DNA of 64,000 bases from Spirochaetaceae bacterium (GTDB taxonomy: Bacteria > Spirochaetota > Spirochaetia > Treponematales > Treponemataceae). Of this stretch, positions 51,540 to 61,000 are shown in pieces. Location of the stretch: positions 1 through 64,000 of the forward strand of contig JAFQDD010000001.1 in NCBI GenBank assembly GCA_017416145.1, in the 5' to 3' direction. A program made the translations under genes and the position numbers. Below the pieces are notes generated by a model. The model made no database searches and was not told the origin of the DNA. It worked only from the letters and a program-made list of their open reading frames with translations. Each line of letters starts with the position of its first letter. The stretch's first letter is position 1.

Positions 51540-52925
51540 ATGATTTCAGCTTCATCCTACACTCCAGAAGAGCCAATATCAGCCATTGCAACCCCATTAG
51601 CTCCCGGTGCCCTTGGCATAGTTCGCACCTCAGGAAAAAACGTCATAGAACTAGTTGCAAAAGTTTTTTCACGACCAAAAGCACTAAAAGAAGCCAAGGG
51701 CAATACTTTGGTTTACGGCTGGATTCAAGACCTTTCTGGCAACAAAATTGATGAAGTAATGCTTGGAGTTTACCGCTCTCCAAAAAGTTTTACTGGAGAA
51801 GAAATGGTAGAAGTTTTTTGCCACGGAGGCACAAGCCCAGTTTTAGCAATCCAAAAACTCTTTTTATCAATTGGATTTTCAGAAGCTCAACGGGGAGAAT
51901 TTTCATTCCGTGCCTACATCAACGGAAAATCTGACTTAACAAAAGCAGAAGCCATAAAAGAAATCATAGATTCAAAAACAGACACTAGCCGTGGTCGAGC
52001 CGCAGACAGACTTTCTGGCTCATTAAGTACAGAAATCCTTGAAATAAAAAATCTAATCATTCGCACAATCGCTTCTATCGAGGCAGAAATCGAATATCCA
52101 GAAGATGAAGAAACCATTGCAGATGCCTTTGATTCTACAGAACTTCTTAAAGCAAAAGCCAAGCTAGAAGAATTGAGTAGCTCTTGGGCAAGTGAAAAAC
52201 TCTACCAAGACGGAGCCAAAATCGTTCTTTGTGGAAAAACCAACGCAGGAAAGTCTAGCTTGTTTAATATCCTCCTAAAAGAAGAAAGAGCCATTGTTTC
52301 AGACATTGAAGGCACAACCAGAGACTTTATTGAAAGCTGGATAAACTTTGACGGAATTCCAGCTCGGCTTTTCGACACCGCAGGGCTTCGAGAAACCTCT
52401 GACTTTGTAGAAAAAACTGGAGTAGAACGCTCCTACGAGCTTACAGAAGAAGCTGATTTGATTTTATATCTAATCGACAGTAGCACAGGCTTAACAAAAG
52501 ATGATGAACAGATTTTAGCCGATTTACCACAAAATATCCCCCTAATAAAAGTTTGGAACAAAGCAGATAAACTTTCAGAAACTTCTTCCCAAGGAAAAAA
52601 TCCGGCTTCAGAAAAAGATAATTACGCCATTAGTGCAAAAACCGGCTTTGGTCTAGCTGAACTTGTGGCTGCTGTAAAAGAAAAACTTTCAAAACAGGGG
52701 CAAACCACAAGAGCAAGAGCCGGCCTTGGTTCAGAACGCCAAAAGATTTCCTGCGACGAAGCCTTAGCCTCTGTGAACCACGCCATTGCTTCCCAAGAAC
52801 TTGGCCTTGATGCTGTTGTGCAAGACCTAGAAGACGCACTAGATGCCCTTGCAGAATTAACTGGAGAAACAAGCCCTGACGACATTTTAGAAAACATTTT
52901 TTCAAGATTTTGCGTTGGAAAATAA
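51540..52925 (+). CDS. mnmE: tRNA modification GTPase MnmE
   Basis: The 461-residue protein has the MnmE N-terminal formyl-THF-binding domain (AIATPLAPGALGIVRTSG), the G domain inserted in the helical domain with GKTNAGKSS near residue 232, DIEGTTRD near 259, DTAGLRE near 279 and NKADK near 340, and the end FCVGK whose Cys takes part in catalysis. With MnmG it adds the carboxymethylaminomethyl group to wobble uridine. It lies between the PAP2 and NSS genes. Confidence 0.97.
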   Translation: MISASSYTPEEPISAIATPLAPGALGIVRTSGKNVIELVAKVFSRPKALKEAKGNTLVYGWIQDLSGNKIDEVMLGVYRSPKSFTGEEMVEVFCHGGTSPVLAIQKLFLSIGFSEAQRGEFSFRAYINGKSDLTKAEAIKEIIDSKTDTSRGRAADRLSGSLSTEILEIKNLIIRTIASIEAEIEYPEDEETIADAFDSTELLKAKAKLEELSSSWASEKLYQDGAKIVLCGKTNAGKSSLFNILLKEERAIVSDIEGTTRDFIESWINFDGIPARLFDTAGLRETSDFVEKTGVERSYELTEEADLILYLIDSSTGLTKDDEQILADLPQNIPLIKVWNKADKLSETSSQGKNPASEKDNYAISAKTGFGLAELVAAVKEKLSKQGQTTRARAGLGSERQKISCDEALASVNHAIASQELGLDAVVQDLEDALDALAELTGETSPDDILENIFSRFCVGK

Positions 52926-52963
52926 TTTTATACATTTTCAAAAAAAGAGGAGATTTTAAGAAA

Positions 52964-54358
52964 ATGGGAGAAACAAAAAAAAGAGAAACCCTTGCATCTC
53001 GCCTAGGATTTTTGTTTTTATCCGCAGGTTGTGCAATCGGACTTGGTAACGTATGGCGATTTCCATACATTACAGGAAAATACGGAGGAGGAGCTTTCGT
53101 TCTTCTTTATCTAGTTTTTTTAGTAATTTTTGGTTTACCAATTATGGTCATGGAATTTTCAGTTGGTCGAGCTTCTAGAAAAAGTATTGCAAAAGCCTTT
53201 ACAGAACTAGAACCAGAAGGCAAAAAATGGCACTGGTACAGTTATTTGGCAGTGGCTGGAAACTATCTTTTAATGATGTTTTACACCACCGTTGCAGGTT
53301 GGATGTTAGCCTATTGTTTTTACACATTAACAGGACAATTACAAGGTTTAGATTCAGCTGGAGTTACCGCCTTTTTTAACAACGGACTTTTAGCAAATCC
53401 TGGAAAACTATTATTCTGGATGTTTTTAGTTATTATCGTGGGATTTTCAATTTGTGCCATCGGACTTCAAAACGGAGTTGAAAAAGCCACAAAATTTATG
53501 ATGTCAGGCTTGTTTGTAATTCTAATTGTTTTGGTAATTCGCTCCCTTACCCTACCAGGTGCAAAAGAAGGATTAAGCTTTTTCTTAAAACCAAACTTCA
53601 AAAATATGGTTTCAGACGGACTTGGTGAAACAATTTATGCCGCCATGGGACAATCATTTTTCACATTAAGTCTTGGAATTGGCTCCATGTTGATATTTGG
53701 AAGTTACATCGAAAAGAACAATTCCCTAACAGGAGAATCCATAAACATTATGCTCCTTGATACAGCAGTTGCAATTATGTCTGGGCTAATTATTTTCCCA
53801 GCAGCCGCTTCTTACAACGTGGACGCAGGAGCAGGTCCTGGACTAATATTTATCACCTTGCCAAATATTTTTAACTCTATGGCTGGTGGCCGCCTTTGGG
53901 GAAGCCTTTTCTTTATTTTTATGAGTTTTGCCGCTTTAACTACAATCGTTGCAGTTTTTGAAAATATTGTAGCCTTTGGAATGGAGCTTTTCGGACTAAG
54001 CCGCAAAAAATCCGTTTTAATAAATATTGTGGCAGTTACAATTCTTTCTATTCCTTGTGCTTTGGGCTTTAACCTTTTAAGCGGATTTACACCACTTGGA
54101 GCTGGTACAAACGTTCTTGATTTAGAAGATTTTATCGTAAGTAACAACCTTCTTCCTCTCGGCTCATTGATATTTGTCTTGTTCTGTACACTAAAAGCTG
54201 GTTGGGGCTGGGATAATTTCATCCAAGAAGCAGATACTGGAAACGGTATAAAATTCCCAAAAAACAAATTTATTAAATTTTACGTAAAATATATTATTCC
54301 GCTAATTATTATTGGGATTTTTATCTACGGATATTTAGAAAAATTTGTGCTAAAATAA
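52964..54358 (+). CDS. Sodium-dependent transporter of the NSS/SNF family
   Basis: The 464-residue protein has the family start SRLGFLFLSAGCAIGLGNVWRFPYITGKYGGGAF with the unwound helix-1 sodium and substrate site, then about 11-12 helices. Bacterial members take up amino acids with sodium. The ATG at 52964 is chosen because the family N-terminus begins shortly after it and GAGGAG lies upstream, slightly far (12 nt). It is 38 bp after mnmE. Confidence 0.94.
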   Translation: MGETKKRETLASRLGFLFLSAGCAIGLGNVWRFPYITGKYGGGAFVLLYLVFLVIFGLPIMVMEFSVGRASRKSIAKAFTELEPEGKKWHWYSYLAVAGNYLLMMFYTTVAGWMLAYCFYTLTGQLQGLDSAGVTAFFNNGLLANPGKLLFWMFLVIIVGFSICAIGLQNGVEKATKFMMSGLFVILIVLVIRSLTLPGAKEGLSFFLKPNFKNMVSDGLGETIYAAMGQSFFTLSLGIGSMLIFGSYIEKNNSLTGESINIMLLDTAVAIMSGLIIFPAAASYNVDAGAGPGLIFITLPNIFNSMAGGRLWGSLFFIFMSFAALTTIVAVFENIVAFGMELFGLSRKKSVLINIVAVTILSIPCALGFNLLSGFTPLGAGTNVLDLEDFIVSNNLLPLGSLIFVLFCTLKAGWGWDNFIQEADTGNGIKFPKNKFIKFYVKYIIPLIIIGIFIYGYLEKFVLK

Positions 54359-54383
54359 TTTTATAAAATTTTTGGAGATTTTT

Positions 54384-54881
54384 ATGAAAAAGACATTTTT
54401 ATTGATTCTAATTTTTTCATTGTTTTGCGGTTTGACTTTTGCAACTGATTCTGTTGAAGGATATTGGATTAGCGTTGATGAAAAAACTGGAAAAGAAACA
54501 GCAGGTTGGCAAATCTGGGAAGAAAATGGACAACTTTTTGGAAAAATTCTTTCTATAGCAGGAAAACCACAGGATACAAAGTCTGGAGCCAGTGGAAAAT
54601 CCTATGACAATTTCTTAAATGGTGCTGATTTGGGAACTGTGCAAGTGGCAGGAACGACTTGGATTTGGGGATTAACAAAACAAGCAAGTGGCAAATGGGC
54701 AAACGGATACATCATTGACCCAGAAAGCGGTAGCCGCTACAAATGCAAAATCACATTCCACAAAGCAGATGGGACAAAATACAAAGAAGATACACTAGAA
54801 ATGCGTGGCGAAGTAGGACCTTTTGGAAGAAGCCAATTCTGGAAAAAGGCAACAAAAGAAGCCGCAAGTGGTTTACGCTAA
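54384..54881 (+). CDS. DUF2147-family exported protein
   Basis: The 165-residue protein has a signal peptide (KKTFLLILIFSLFCGLTFA) and the DUF2147 pattern: VEGYWISVDEKTGKETAGWQIWEENGQLFGKI, then FLNGADLG and ANGYIIDPESGSRYKCKI, ending in GPFGRSQFWKK. The family folds like a small periplasmic beta barrel and its function is unknown. GGAG precedes the ATG at 54384. A terminator follows. Confidence 0.9.
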   Translation: MKKTFLLILIFSLFCGLTFATDSVEGYWISVDEKTGKETAGWQIWEENGQLFGKILSIAGKPQDTKSGASGKSYDNFLNGADLGTVQVAGTTWIWGLTKQASGKWANGYIIDPESGSRYKCKITFHKADGTKYKEDTLEMRGEVGPFGRSQFWKKATKEAASGLR

Positions 54882-54927
54882 AAAAAGAGCCTGTTCATTT
54901 GCATAATTGAATGAACAGGCTTTTTTT
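54881..54927. terminator. Bidirectional terminator between the DUF2147 and hisD genes
   Basis: AGCCTGTTCATT (54888-54899) pairs fully with AATGAACAGGCT (54910-54921). T7 follows on the plus strand and A6 precedes, so it works for both convergent genes. Confidence 0.88.
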
Positions 54928-54942
54928 ATGATTTTTTTGATT

Positions 54943-56271
54943 TTACATCCGAACAAAGGCGGCGTTGGCGTGTCCGCTTAAACCTTCTGCGTGTCCAATA
55001 ATATTTGCAGCCTTGGTAGAAGCTTTTACCCCTTCTTTCACGCTGCCATCAGAGTTTTCCTCTGTTCGTAAAGTTGTTACAGTTTTCAAAAAGTGGCGTA
55101 CACTTAACCCACCAGTAAACTTTGCAGTTCCCACAGTTGGCAAAGTGTGATTTAGCCCTGCTGCATAATCACCAAGCACTTCTGCTGAACGGTGGCCAAT
55201 AAACAGTGAGCCAAAATTGCGGCATAAATCCACAAGTTTTGCCCGTTGTGCAGTGTCTTCAAAAGCAAGTTCTAAGTGTTCAGGTGCTTTTTCATTGGCA
55301 ATTTTACAAGCCTCTTCATAAGACTCACAGAGAATAATCATTCCGTTGTTTTGAATACTTTGAATTGCTGTGGTAGCTGTGTCAAGTTTTTCTAGCTGAA
55401 CATCAATTTCTTTAGAAACAGCTTCTGCAAGAGATTTTGAACAAGTTACCAAAATACTTTGAGCGTCTGCGTCGTGTTCTGCCTGAGCAAGTAAGTCAGC
55501 TGCAACCCAAGCAGGATTTGCACTATCATCAGCAATTACAAGAACTTCAGTAGGACCTGCAATAAAATCAATTCCAACCTCGCCATAAACAATACGCTTT
55601 GCTTCAGCCACAAACTTATTTCCAGGTCCTGCAATAACTTGCACCTGTGGAATTGATTCTGTACCATAACACATAGCACCAATAGCTTGAGCTCCACCAA
55701 CAGCAAAAACCTTGTCTACACCACAAATATAGGCTGCTGCCATAATTCCCTTGTCTGCATAAGGTTTGTCCTTGTTTTCAGGGTGAGGCATAGGTGGAGT
55801 GCATAAAATCACTTCATCACAACCAGCAGCCTTTGCAGGAGTAACACCCATAATCACACTAGATAAAAGTGGGAAACGCCCAGCTGGAACATAAATACCA
55901 GCTCTTTCTACAGGAATAGTTTTTTGCCCAGTAAAAAGCCCTGGACGAAGCTCAACTTCAAAATTTGTAAAACACTTACGCTGTTCAGCAGAAAAAGCCA
56001 AAGCCAAGTCCCGAGAATAACAAAGAGCATCATAAATTTCTGGGCTATTTGCTTTTAATTCATTAGCAGCAGCCTCTAAATCTTCTTTTGCAATCTCCAA
56101 AGATTTTGGACAAGCTCTATCAAACTGACGACTCAATTCAAAAATTGCTTTTTCGCCATGGTGTTTAACATCATCCAAAATTGTTTGTACTTTTTCGTGA
56201 ACAGAAGAACCCAAAGTTCTTGGCTTGAAAAAATCTTCTGCTACATCTTTTGAATTAAGAATCCGAATCAT
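54943..56271 (-). CDS. hisD: Histidinol dehydrogenase
   Basis: The 442-residue protein has the HisD zinc-site and catalytic blocks: GPTEVLVIAD near residue 240, QAEHDADAQ near 266, EKAPEHLEL near 330, LNHTLPT near 372 (catalytic His) and EGLSGHANAAF at the end. It oxidises histidinol to histidine. The start at 56271 has GGAGG just before it (56277-56283). The gene lies 437 bp after the HisA-HisI-HisE gene, with the repeat region between. Confidence 0.97.
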   Translation of the reverse strand: MIRILNSKDVAEDFFKPRTLGSSVHEKVQTILDDVKHHGEKAIFELSRQFDRACPKSLEIAKEDLEAAANELKANSPEIYDALCYSRDLALAFSAEQRKCFTNFEVELRPGLFTGQKTIPVERAGIYVPAGRFPLLSSVIMGVTPAKAAGCDEVILCTPPMPHPENKDKPYADKGIMAAAYICGVDKVFAVGGAQAIGAMCYGTESIPQVQVIAGPGNKFVAEAKRIVYGEVGIDFIAGPTEVLVIADDSANPAWVAADLLAQAEHDADAQSILVTCSKSLAEAVSKEIDVQLEKLDTATTAIQSIQNNGMIILCESYEEACKIANEKAPEHLELAFEDTAQRAKLVDLCRNFGSLFIGHRSAEVLGDYAAGLNHTLPTVGTAKFTGGLSVRHFLKTVTTLRTEENSDGSVKEGVKASTKAANIIGHAEGLSGHANAAFVRM

Positions 56272-56294
56272 GTTAAACCTCCATTAAATTAATC

Positions 56295-56457
56295 TTTTAT
56301 TGTTATTACAGGGATTTGCTCACCAGCTATCCCTAATATCCAACCACAATCACGCAAGTCAAACACGGCACGCTGGCACAGCCGTGCCTCACATCTAGCC
56401 CCATCACGTGAGCCAAACACGGAATGCTCGCCAGAGCCATTCCTGACATCTAGCCCA
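56295..56457. repeat. Three tandem 54-55-bp hairpin units with compensatory base changes
   Basis: Units lie at about 56295-56348 (diverged), 56349-56402 and 56403-56457, with the start of another (ATCACGCAAGG) at 56458. Each has a hairpin: GGGAT/ATCCC (56311-56333), GGCACG/CGTGCC (56367-56388), GGAATG/CATTCC (56421-56443), with inner GCT/AGC, CTG/CAG and CTC/GAG stems. Flanks such as AAACACGG and ACATCTAGCCC are kept between units 2 and 3 while stem bases change in pairs. Confidence 0.8.
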
Positions 56458-56555
56458 ATCACGCAAGGAACAATCCCCAACACCAGAACAAACTCCCCAT
56501 GCCAGAGTCCAGAGGGCGGCTAGCCCTTTGGTCGTTCTTTTGGGAATGGTGGGGG

Positions 56556-56702
56556 TTTGGGGGAGAAAAACCCGTTTTATCGAAAAAAATGGGTTTTCCT
56601 CCCCCAAAAGCTGATTCCTCCCAAAATCTTGGGAACAACCTCCCCAATTCATAGGGAAAAATCCCTATATATATCCAGGTTCATAGGGGAATCCCCTATG
56701 AA
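56556..56702. repeat. Large hairpin and two related palindromes after the HisA-HisI-HisE gene
   Basis: 56556-56573 pairs with 56591-56608 over about 17 bp (TTTGGGGGAG and complementary CTCCCCCAAA plus AAAACCC/GGGTTTT) with one A-C mismatch. ATAGGGA-N4-TCCCTAT lies at 56651-56668, and a 23-bp palindrome TTCATAGGGG...CCCCTATGAA at 56680-56702. The last two share TTCATAGGG. None has a T run on the minus strand, so they are not clear terminators. Confidence 0.75.
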
Positions 56703-56708
56703 AAAATC

Positions 56709-58031
56709 TTATTTCTTATGACGACGGTCTAGCTCGTCCATCACTTCTTTCCAAGTAACGTTTTCCTTGCACATAAGCACATTCAAGAAATAAAGCAAAT
56801 CTGCACATTCCCAAATTACTTCTTCTTTTCCCTCGGCTTCTGTTACCTCTTCTGCTTCTTCTTCGATTTTTTCACGAACCCGCTTATCATCCAAAGAAGC
56901 TGTATAAGAACCAGGTGTTGGATTTGCAAGACGACCAGCCAATGTTTCGTAAAGTCTTTCCATTGTAGAACTAGCGTCTGCTTCAGCATTAAAACAAGTC
57001 CAACTTCCAGTGTGGCAAACAGGTCCATGAGGCACTACAGTTGCAAGAATAGTATCTCTATCACAATCAACACGAAGTTTTTTTACTTCCAAGAAATTTC
57101 CAGAGTTTTCACCCTTTGTCCACAAAACATTTCGAGTGCGGCTCCAGAAAGTTAATTTTTTAGTTTTAAAAGTTTTTGCAAAGGCTTCTTTGTTTGCATA
57201 GCCCATCATCAAAACTTCCCCAGAAGTGCTTTGAGCAATTACAGGAATCAAACCGCCACTTGTTTCAGCAGCCTTTTCCCAGTTCAAACACTCTGTAAAA
57301 CATTCATCTAAGAAAACTTTTTCAGTATACAAAGCCATTCCCAATTGAACGTCGCAGCCCATTTTTTCAAGAGCAACCACTTCTTCCAAAGTAGAAACTC
57401 CGCCAGCCACCACAATTCGACATTTCACAGCTTCTCTAAGTTTTTTTGCCTGTTCCATATCAGTTCCAGACATACAGCCTTCTTTTTCCACACAAGTAAA
57501 CAAAAGCTCAGAAGCATATTTTTCAGCTTCCTTTGCTCCCTCCAAAAGTGGAATTCCAGCAGTTTCAGTCCAGCCCTTTACAACAATATCCCCGTGAATA
57601 GCATCCACAGAAATGATGATTCTTTGCTTTCCAATAGTTTTTACAAGTTCATCTAAAAACTCAGTGTTTAAGATTTTTCCATTTGCTCTGTCATCAGCAG
57701 AAGCCCAAGCAGCAGACCCAATAATAACCTTTTCAGCCCCAAGAGAAATAAGCTCTTTTGCTTTTTTTACGTCTTTTATTCCGCCACCAACACGAACATT
57801 ACCCTTTCTTAAAAGTGATTTTAAAAGTTCAGTATTTGCAGTTGTTCCCCGATGTTTTCCCTCTTGAATAATATTTCCAAGGGCTGCGTCTAAATCAATG
57901 ATTGCAACTTCGCCAAAAAAGTTGAAATTTTCAATTAATGACTCTGCATCATCTCTTTCTAAAACTAAATCTTTTCCGTTTTTAAGCTGAACGACCTTTC
58001 CGTTCTTTAAATCAATAGAAGATATTACCAT
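56709..58031 (-). CDS. HisA-HisI-HisE trifunctional histidine-biosynthesis fusion
   Basis: The 440-residue protein joins three enzymes. Residues 1-245 are a HisA-type barrel (ProFAR isomerase) with VVQLKNG, VGGGIKD and both expected catalytic Asp (D7 in SSIDLKNG, D143 in ISVDAIHG). Residues 262-350 are HisI (PRA-CH) with VDCDRDT at 321-327 and the Cys/His set HGPVCH and SWTCF. Residues 357-440 are HisE (PRA-PH) with KIEEEAEEV. HisI-HisE fusions are common; a HisA barrel on the front is not. HisD follows as the next gene. The -10 box lies 7 nt before the ATG and there is no ribosome site. Confidence 0.93.
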   Translation of the reverse strand: MVISSIDLKNGKVVQLKNGKDLVLERDDAESLIENFNFFGEVAIIDLDAALGNIIQEGKHRGTTANTELLKSLLRKGNVRVGGGIKDVKKAKELISLGAEKVIIGSAAWASADDRANGKILNTEFLDELVKTIGKQRIIISVDAIHGDIVVKGWTETAGIPLLEGAKEAEKYASELLFTCVEKEGCMSGTDMEQAKKLREAVKCRIVVAGGVSTLEEVVALEKMGCDVQLGMALYTEKVFLDECFTECLNWEKAAETSGGLIPVIAQSTSGEVLMMGYANKEAFAKTFKTKKLTFWSRTRNVLWTKGENSGNFLEVKKLRVDCDRDTILATVVPHGPVCHTGSWTCFNAEADASSTMERLYETLAGRLANPTPGSYTASLDDKRVREKIEEEAEEVTEAEGKEEVIWECADLLYFLNVLMCKENVTWKEVMDELDRRHKK

Positions 58032-58067
58032 AAGAGAAAATGTACCAAATATATGGATTTAGTTCAA
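58032..58067 (-). promoter_or_regulatory. Promoter of the his genes with predicted leaderless start
   Basis: Minus strand: TTGAAC (58062-58067), 17 bp, TGG-TACATT (-10 at 58039-58044), then 7 nt to the ATG at 58031. The -10 is extended. No Shine-Dalgarno sequence. It lies against the end of addA. Confidence 0.65.
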
Positions 58068-58076
58068 GATTTTCAA

Positions 58077-61000
58077 CTACAAAGCGAAATCTTCCATATT
58101 TACAGCCTTCCCAAACCTCAAATAATAAACATAAACTCCAACACTAGATTCTTCCACATTGCAAAGAGCCGCCGCAGCTTTTTTATACAATGCTAATTGC
58201 ACAATATGTTCCTTCGGATTTACAGTTCCATCACTTTTGAAATCAACAACATAAACCTTCCCAGACTCATTTTCCCTGAAAATCAAGTCCATTTGCCCAT
58301 CAACAATAGAAAGCTTTTCATTGATATTCATAGCCAATTTGAAATCGTACTCATTTTTGCACCAATTAGAACTAGAAGCCATTTTTCCAAGCTCTGATTC
58401 CATAAAAGCTTTTGCCAAAAGTTTTGCATCTTCCTTAACTTTTGCAAACAAAGTTGGAGCTAATTTTTCAACTAGAACCGGAGGAAGTTGCAATTCATTC
58501 TTTTCTGCATACTCTCCATTTTTGAAAAAGTGTTCGATATAAGCGTGAACAATAGTTCCAAAGTTTGCATTATTAAAGCCGATTTCTTTTCCTTTTTTTT
58601 CAACTTCCTTTTTGATAATTTCATCAGTTTCTAGATTTTGGAAAAGCTTTGGAAAATTATACACAGTTTGATTATTTTCCAGTAAATCAATAGCTTCTTT
58701 TTCCTTCATCACATCTTCCAGCAAAACCTTACTAGGATTTACCTTATTTGAAGCAATAATCGGCGTTTCAAAAATCTCTGCATTTTCATAATCTAAAGAT
58801 TTTTCCCTGATTAACTGAATGCGACTTTCCGCAACACTAGGATTTCTCTGTTTAGAAACATTTTCCACTTCATAAACATCAATTTCCTCATAAGAAAATG
58901 GAGCATCTGGTTTTGCAGTTTGAGTCGATCCATCCACATATTTTTCCAAAACCGGTTGTAGCAAAGAATAAAAGTTTGCACTCGAAGAATTATTCAGATT
59001 TCCAACTAAATATATTTCCTCTTCAGCTCGAGTAATAGCCACATACAAAACTCGACGACTTTCTGCCAATTCCTTTTTTATTTCATCTTCCCGAGTTAGC
59101 TCAAAAACCCAGCTTTTTTTAGTTTTTGGATCCAACATTGGATGCAAAGGCAACTTCACAGCTACACCCAACTCCTCATTATAACAAGCCGCCTTATCAT
59201 CAGAATAATCTTTAGATTTGTCATTTATTCCAACAACAAAAACCACAGGAAATTCCAAGCCTTTACTTCCGTGAATCGTCATTAACTGAACAGCATTTCC
59301 TCTTTCCAACGGAATAGAAATATCATCCATATCATTTGGATGTTTTTCCATATTTTCCAAATCCAAAATAAAATCACTTAGATTTTTTTCATTAGAATCC
59401 GCAGTATTTGCCAAGGCAAAAAGAAAATCATACAATTCAGAATAAATTGCTACAGATTCCGCCCACATAGTTTCGTAGCAATAACCAAAATTATAAAAAA
59501 CATAAGTGATAGTTTGAGCAATATTGTGATTTTTCAAAAAATCACGCAATTTTTTTACATTATCTATTGCCAGTTGATATTTTTCTTTTTCAGAATCAGG
59601 AAGCATATCCAAAATTTTTTCCGCAGATTCTCCTTCAAAAGGGCTTACAAAATATTTTTTCGCATTTCGTTCATCCACCAACAAACTTATCACTAAATTT
59701 GCAGAATCTGCTGAAAACCGTACAAATGGAGAATTTAGATAATTCAAAATCGCAAGTAAATCATCTTGATATACACAAACCCGCAAAAATGAAATTATAT
59801 CATTGATTGGTGCATCGTAGAAAAAACTCTTTTGCTTTCCACAAGAATAAGTAATGCCAAACATCTTCAAAAACCGCTCATAAATATGCTGTTTTGTAGT
59901 AGAATATGAAAGAATCGCAATATCCTTTGGCTCATACATCTTTAGCAAATCCCTTATCTTTTCAGCTACAAAATAAGCCTCAGATTCTTCTGGAGAATAA
60001 TAGTCTTTATTTTGAGACTTTTTTTCTTGCTCATTAACCATAACAAAGTGCATTTTTCTGTCAAAATTAGGATTTTCCAATTTTGATTTAGGAGCCTTTG
60101 TCAAATTGTAACAAGCTTCATAAGCTTCTAAATCTGGAGAATTCTCTTTAAAAACACCACCAGATAAAGGCTGATTTGATTCTTCGATTATTTTAATATC
60201 ATCCTCAGAGACAACCGGATGTTTTACCCCGCCAAAAACTGAGTTAAAAGCCGCAATCAAAGCAGGAACAGACCGATAATTTGTCGACAAAGAGGCTTTT
60301 CCAGGAAGTTCACTAGAAAGAGCTCTAAAAACTTCTACATCAGCCCCGCGGAATTTATAAATTGATTGCTTTTCATCACCAACAAAAAACAGTTTTTGCG
60401 GATTTAAATCTTCCACAGCTGGAATTCCAGAAGAACAAATACCTTCTTTTTCAGCCAACAGATACAAAAGCTCTTTTTGCAAAATATTATCATCCTGAAA
60501 TTCATCAATCATTATTGCTTTGTAGGATTTTTTTTCAATTTCTCTAACTTCAGGATATTTTAGTAAACAGTCGATACTTAAGGCAGCCACATCTGAAAAA
60601 CTTAACAAGCCCATTCCACGCTTGATTTTCTCCACTTCATTTTGAAATTTTGCCAACAATTCAGAAATCCCTTTCAATTTTTCCTTGTAAAACAAGAAAT
60701 TGAAATATGACATCATTTCTGGCAAAATTTCTTTTGCACTTTCCACATAAATCGAAACTTCCCCTTCTCTCCCTTTTATAAGTTTTGAAAAACTATAAAA
60801 CCAATCATACCATTTTTCAAATTTTGGATTATCAACAAGATTATCTGGATTTTCTTCACATTCAATAAAATCAATTTGATTCATCAAATCTTGCAACTTT
60901 TGTTTCACAGAGGCTGTAGCATTATTTCCAAATTCTTCAAAATCCTTTTTCAAATCCACAAGAAGCTGATTTACTTTTTTTGCCCATTCTTGCCATTTAG

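Noticed and set aside
56295-56468. CRISPR array
   Set aside because: The repeats are contiguous and diverged with no unique spacers of constant length, and no cas genes are present.
56289-56483. Minus-strand ORF in the his gap as a gene
   Set aside because: Its product is only the translation of the tandem repeat, and no ribosome site or family pattern is present.
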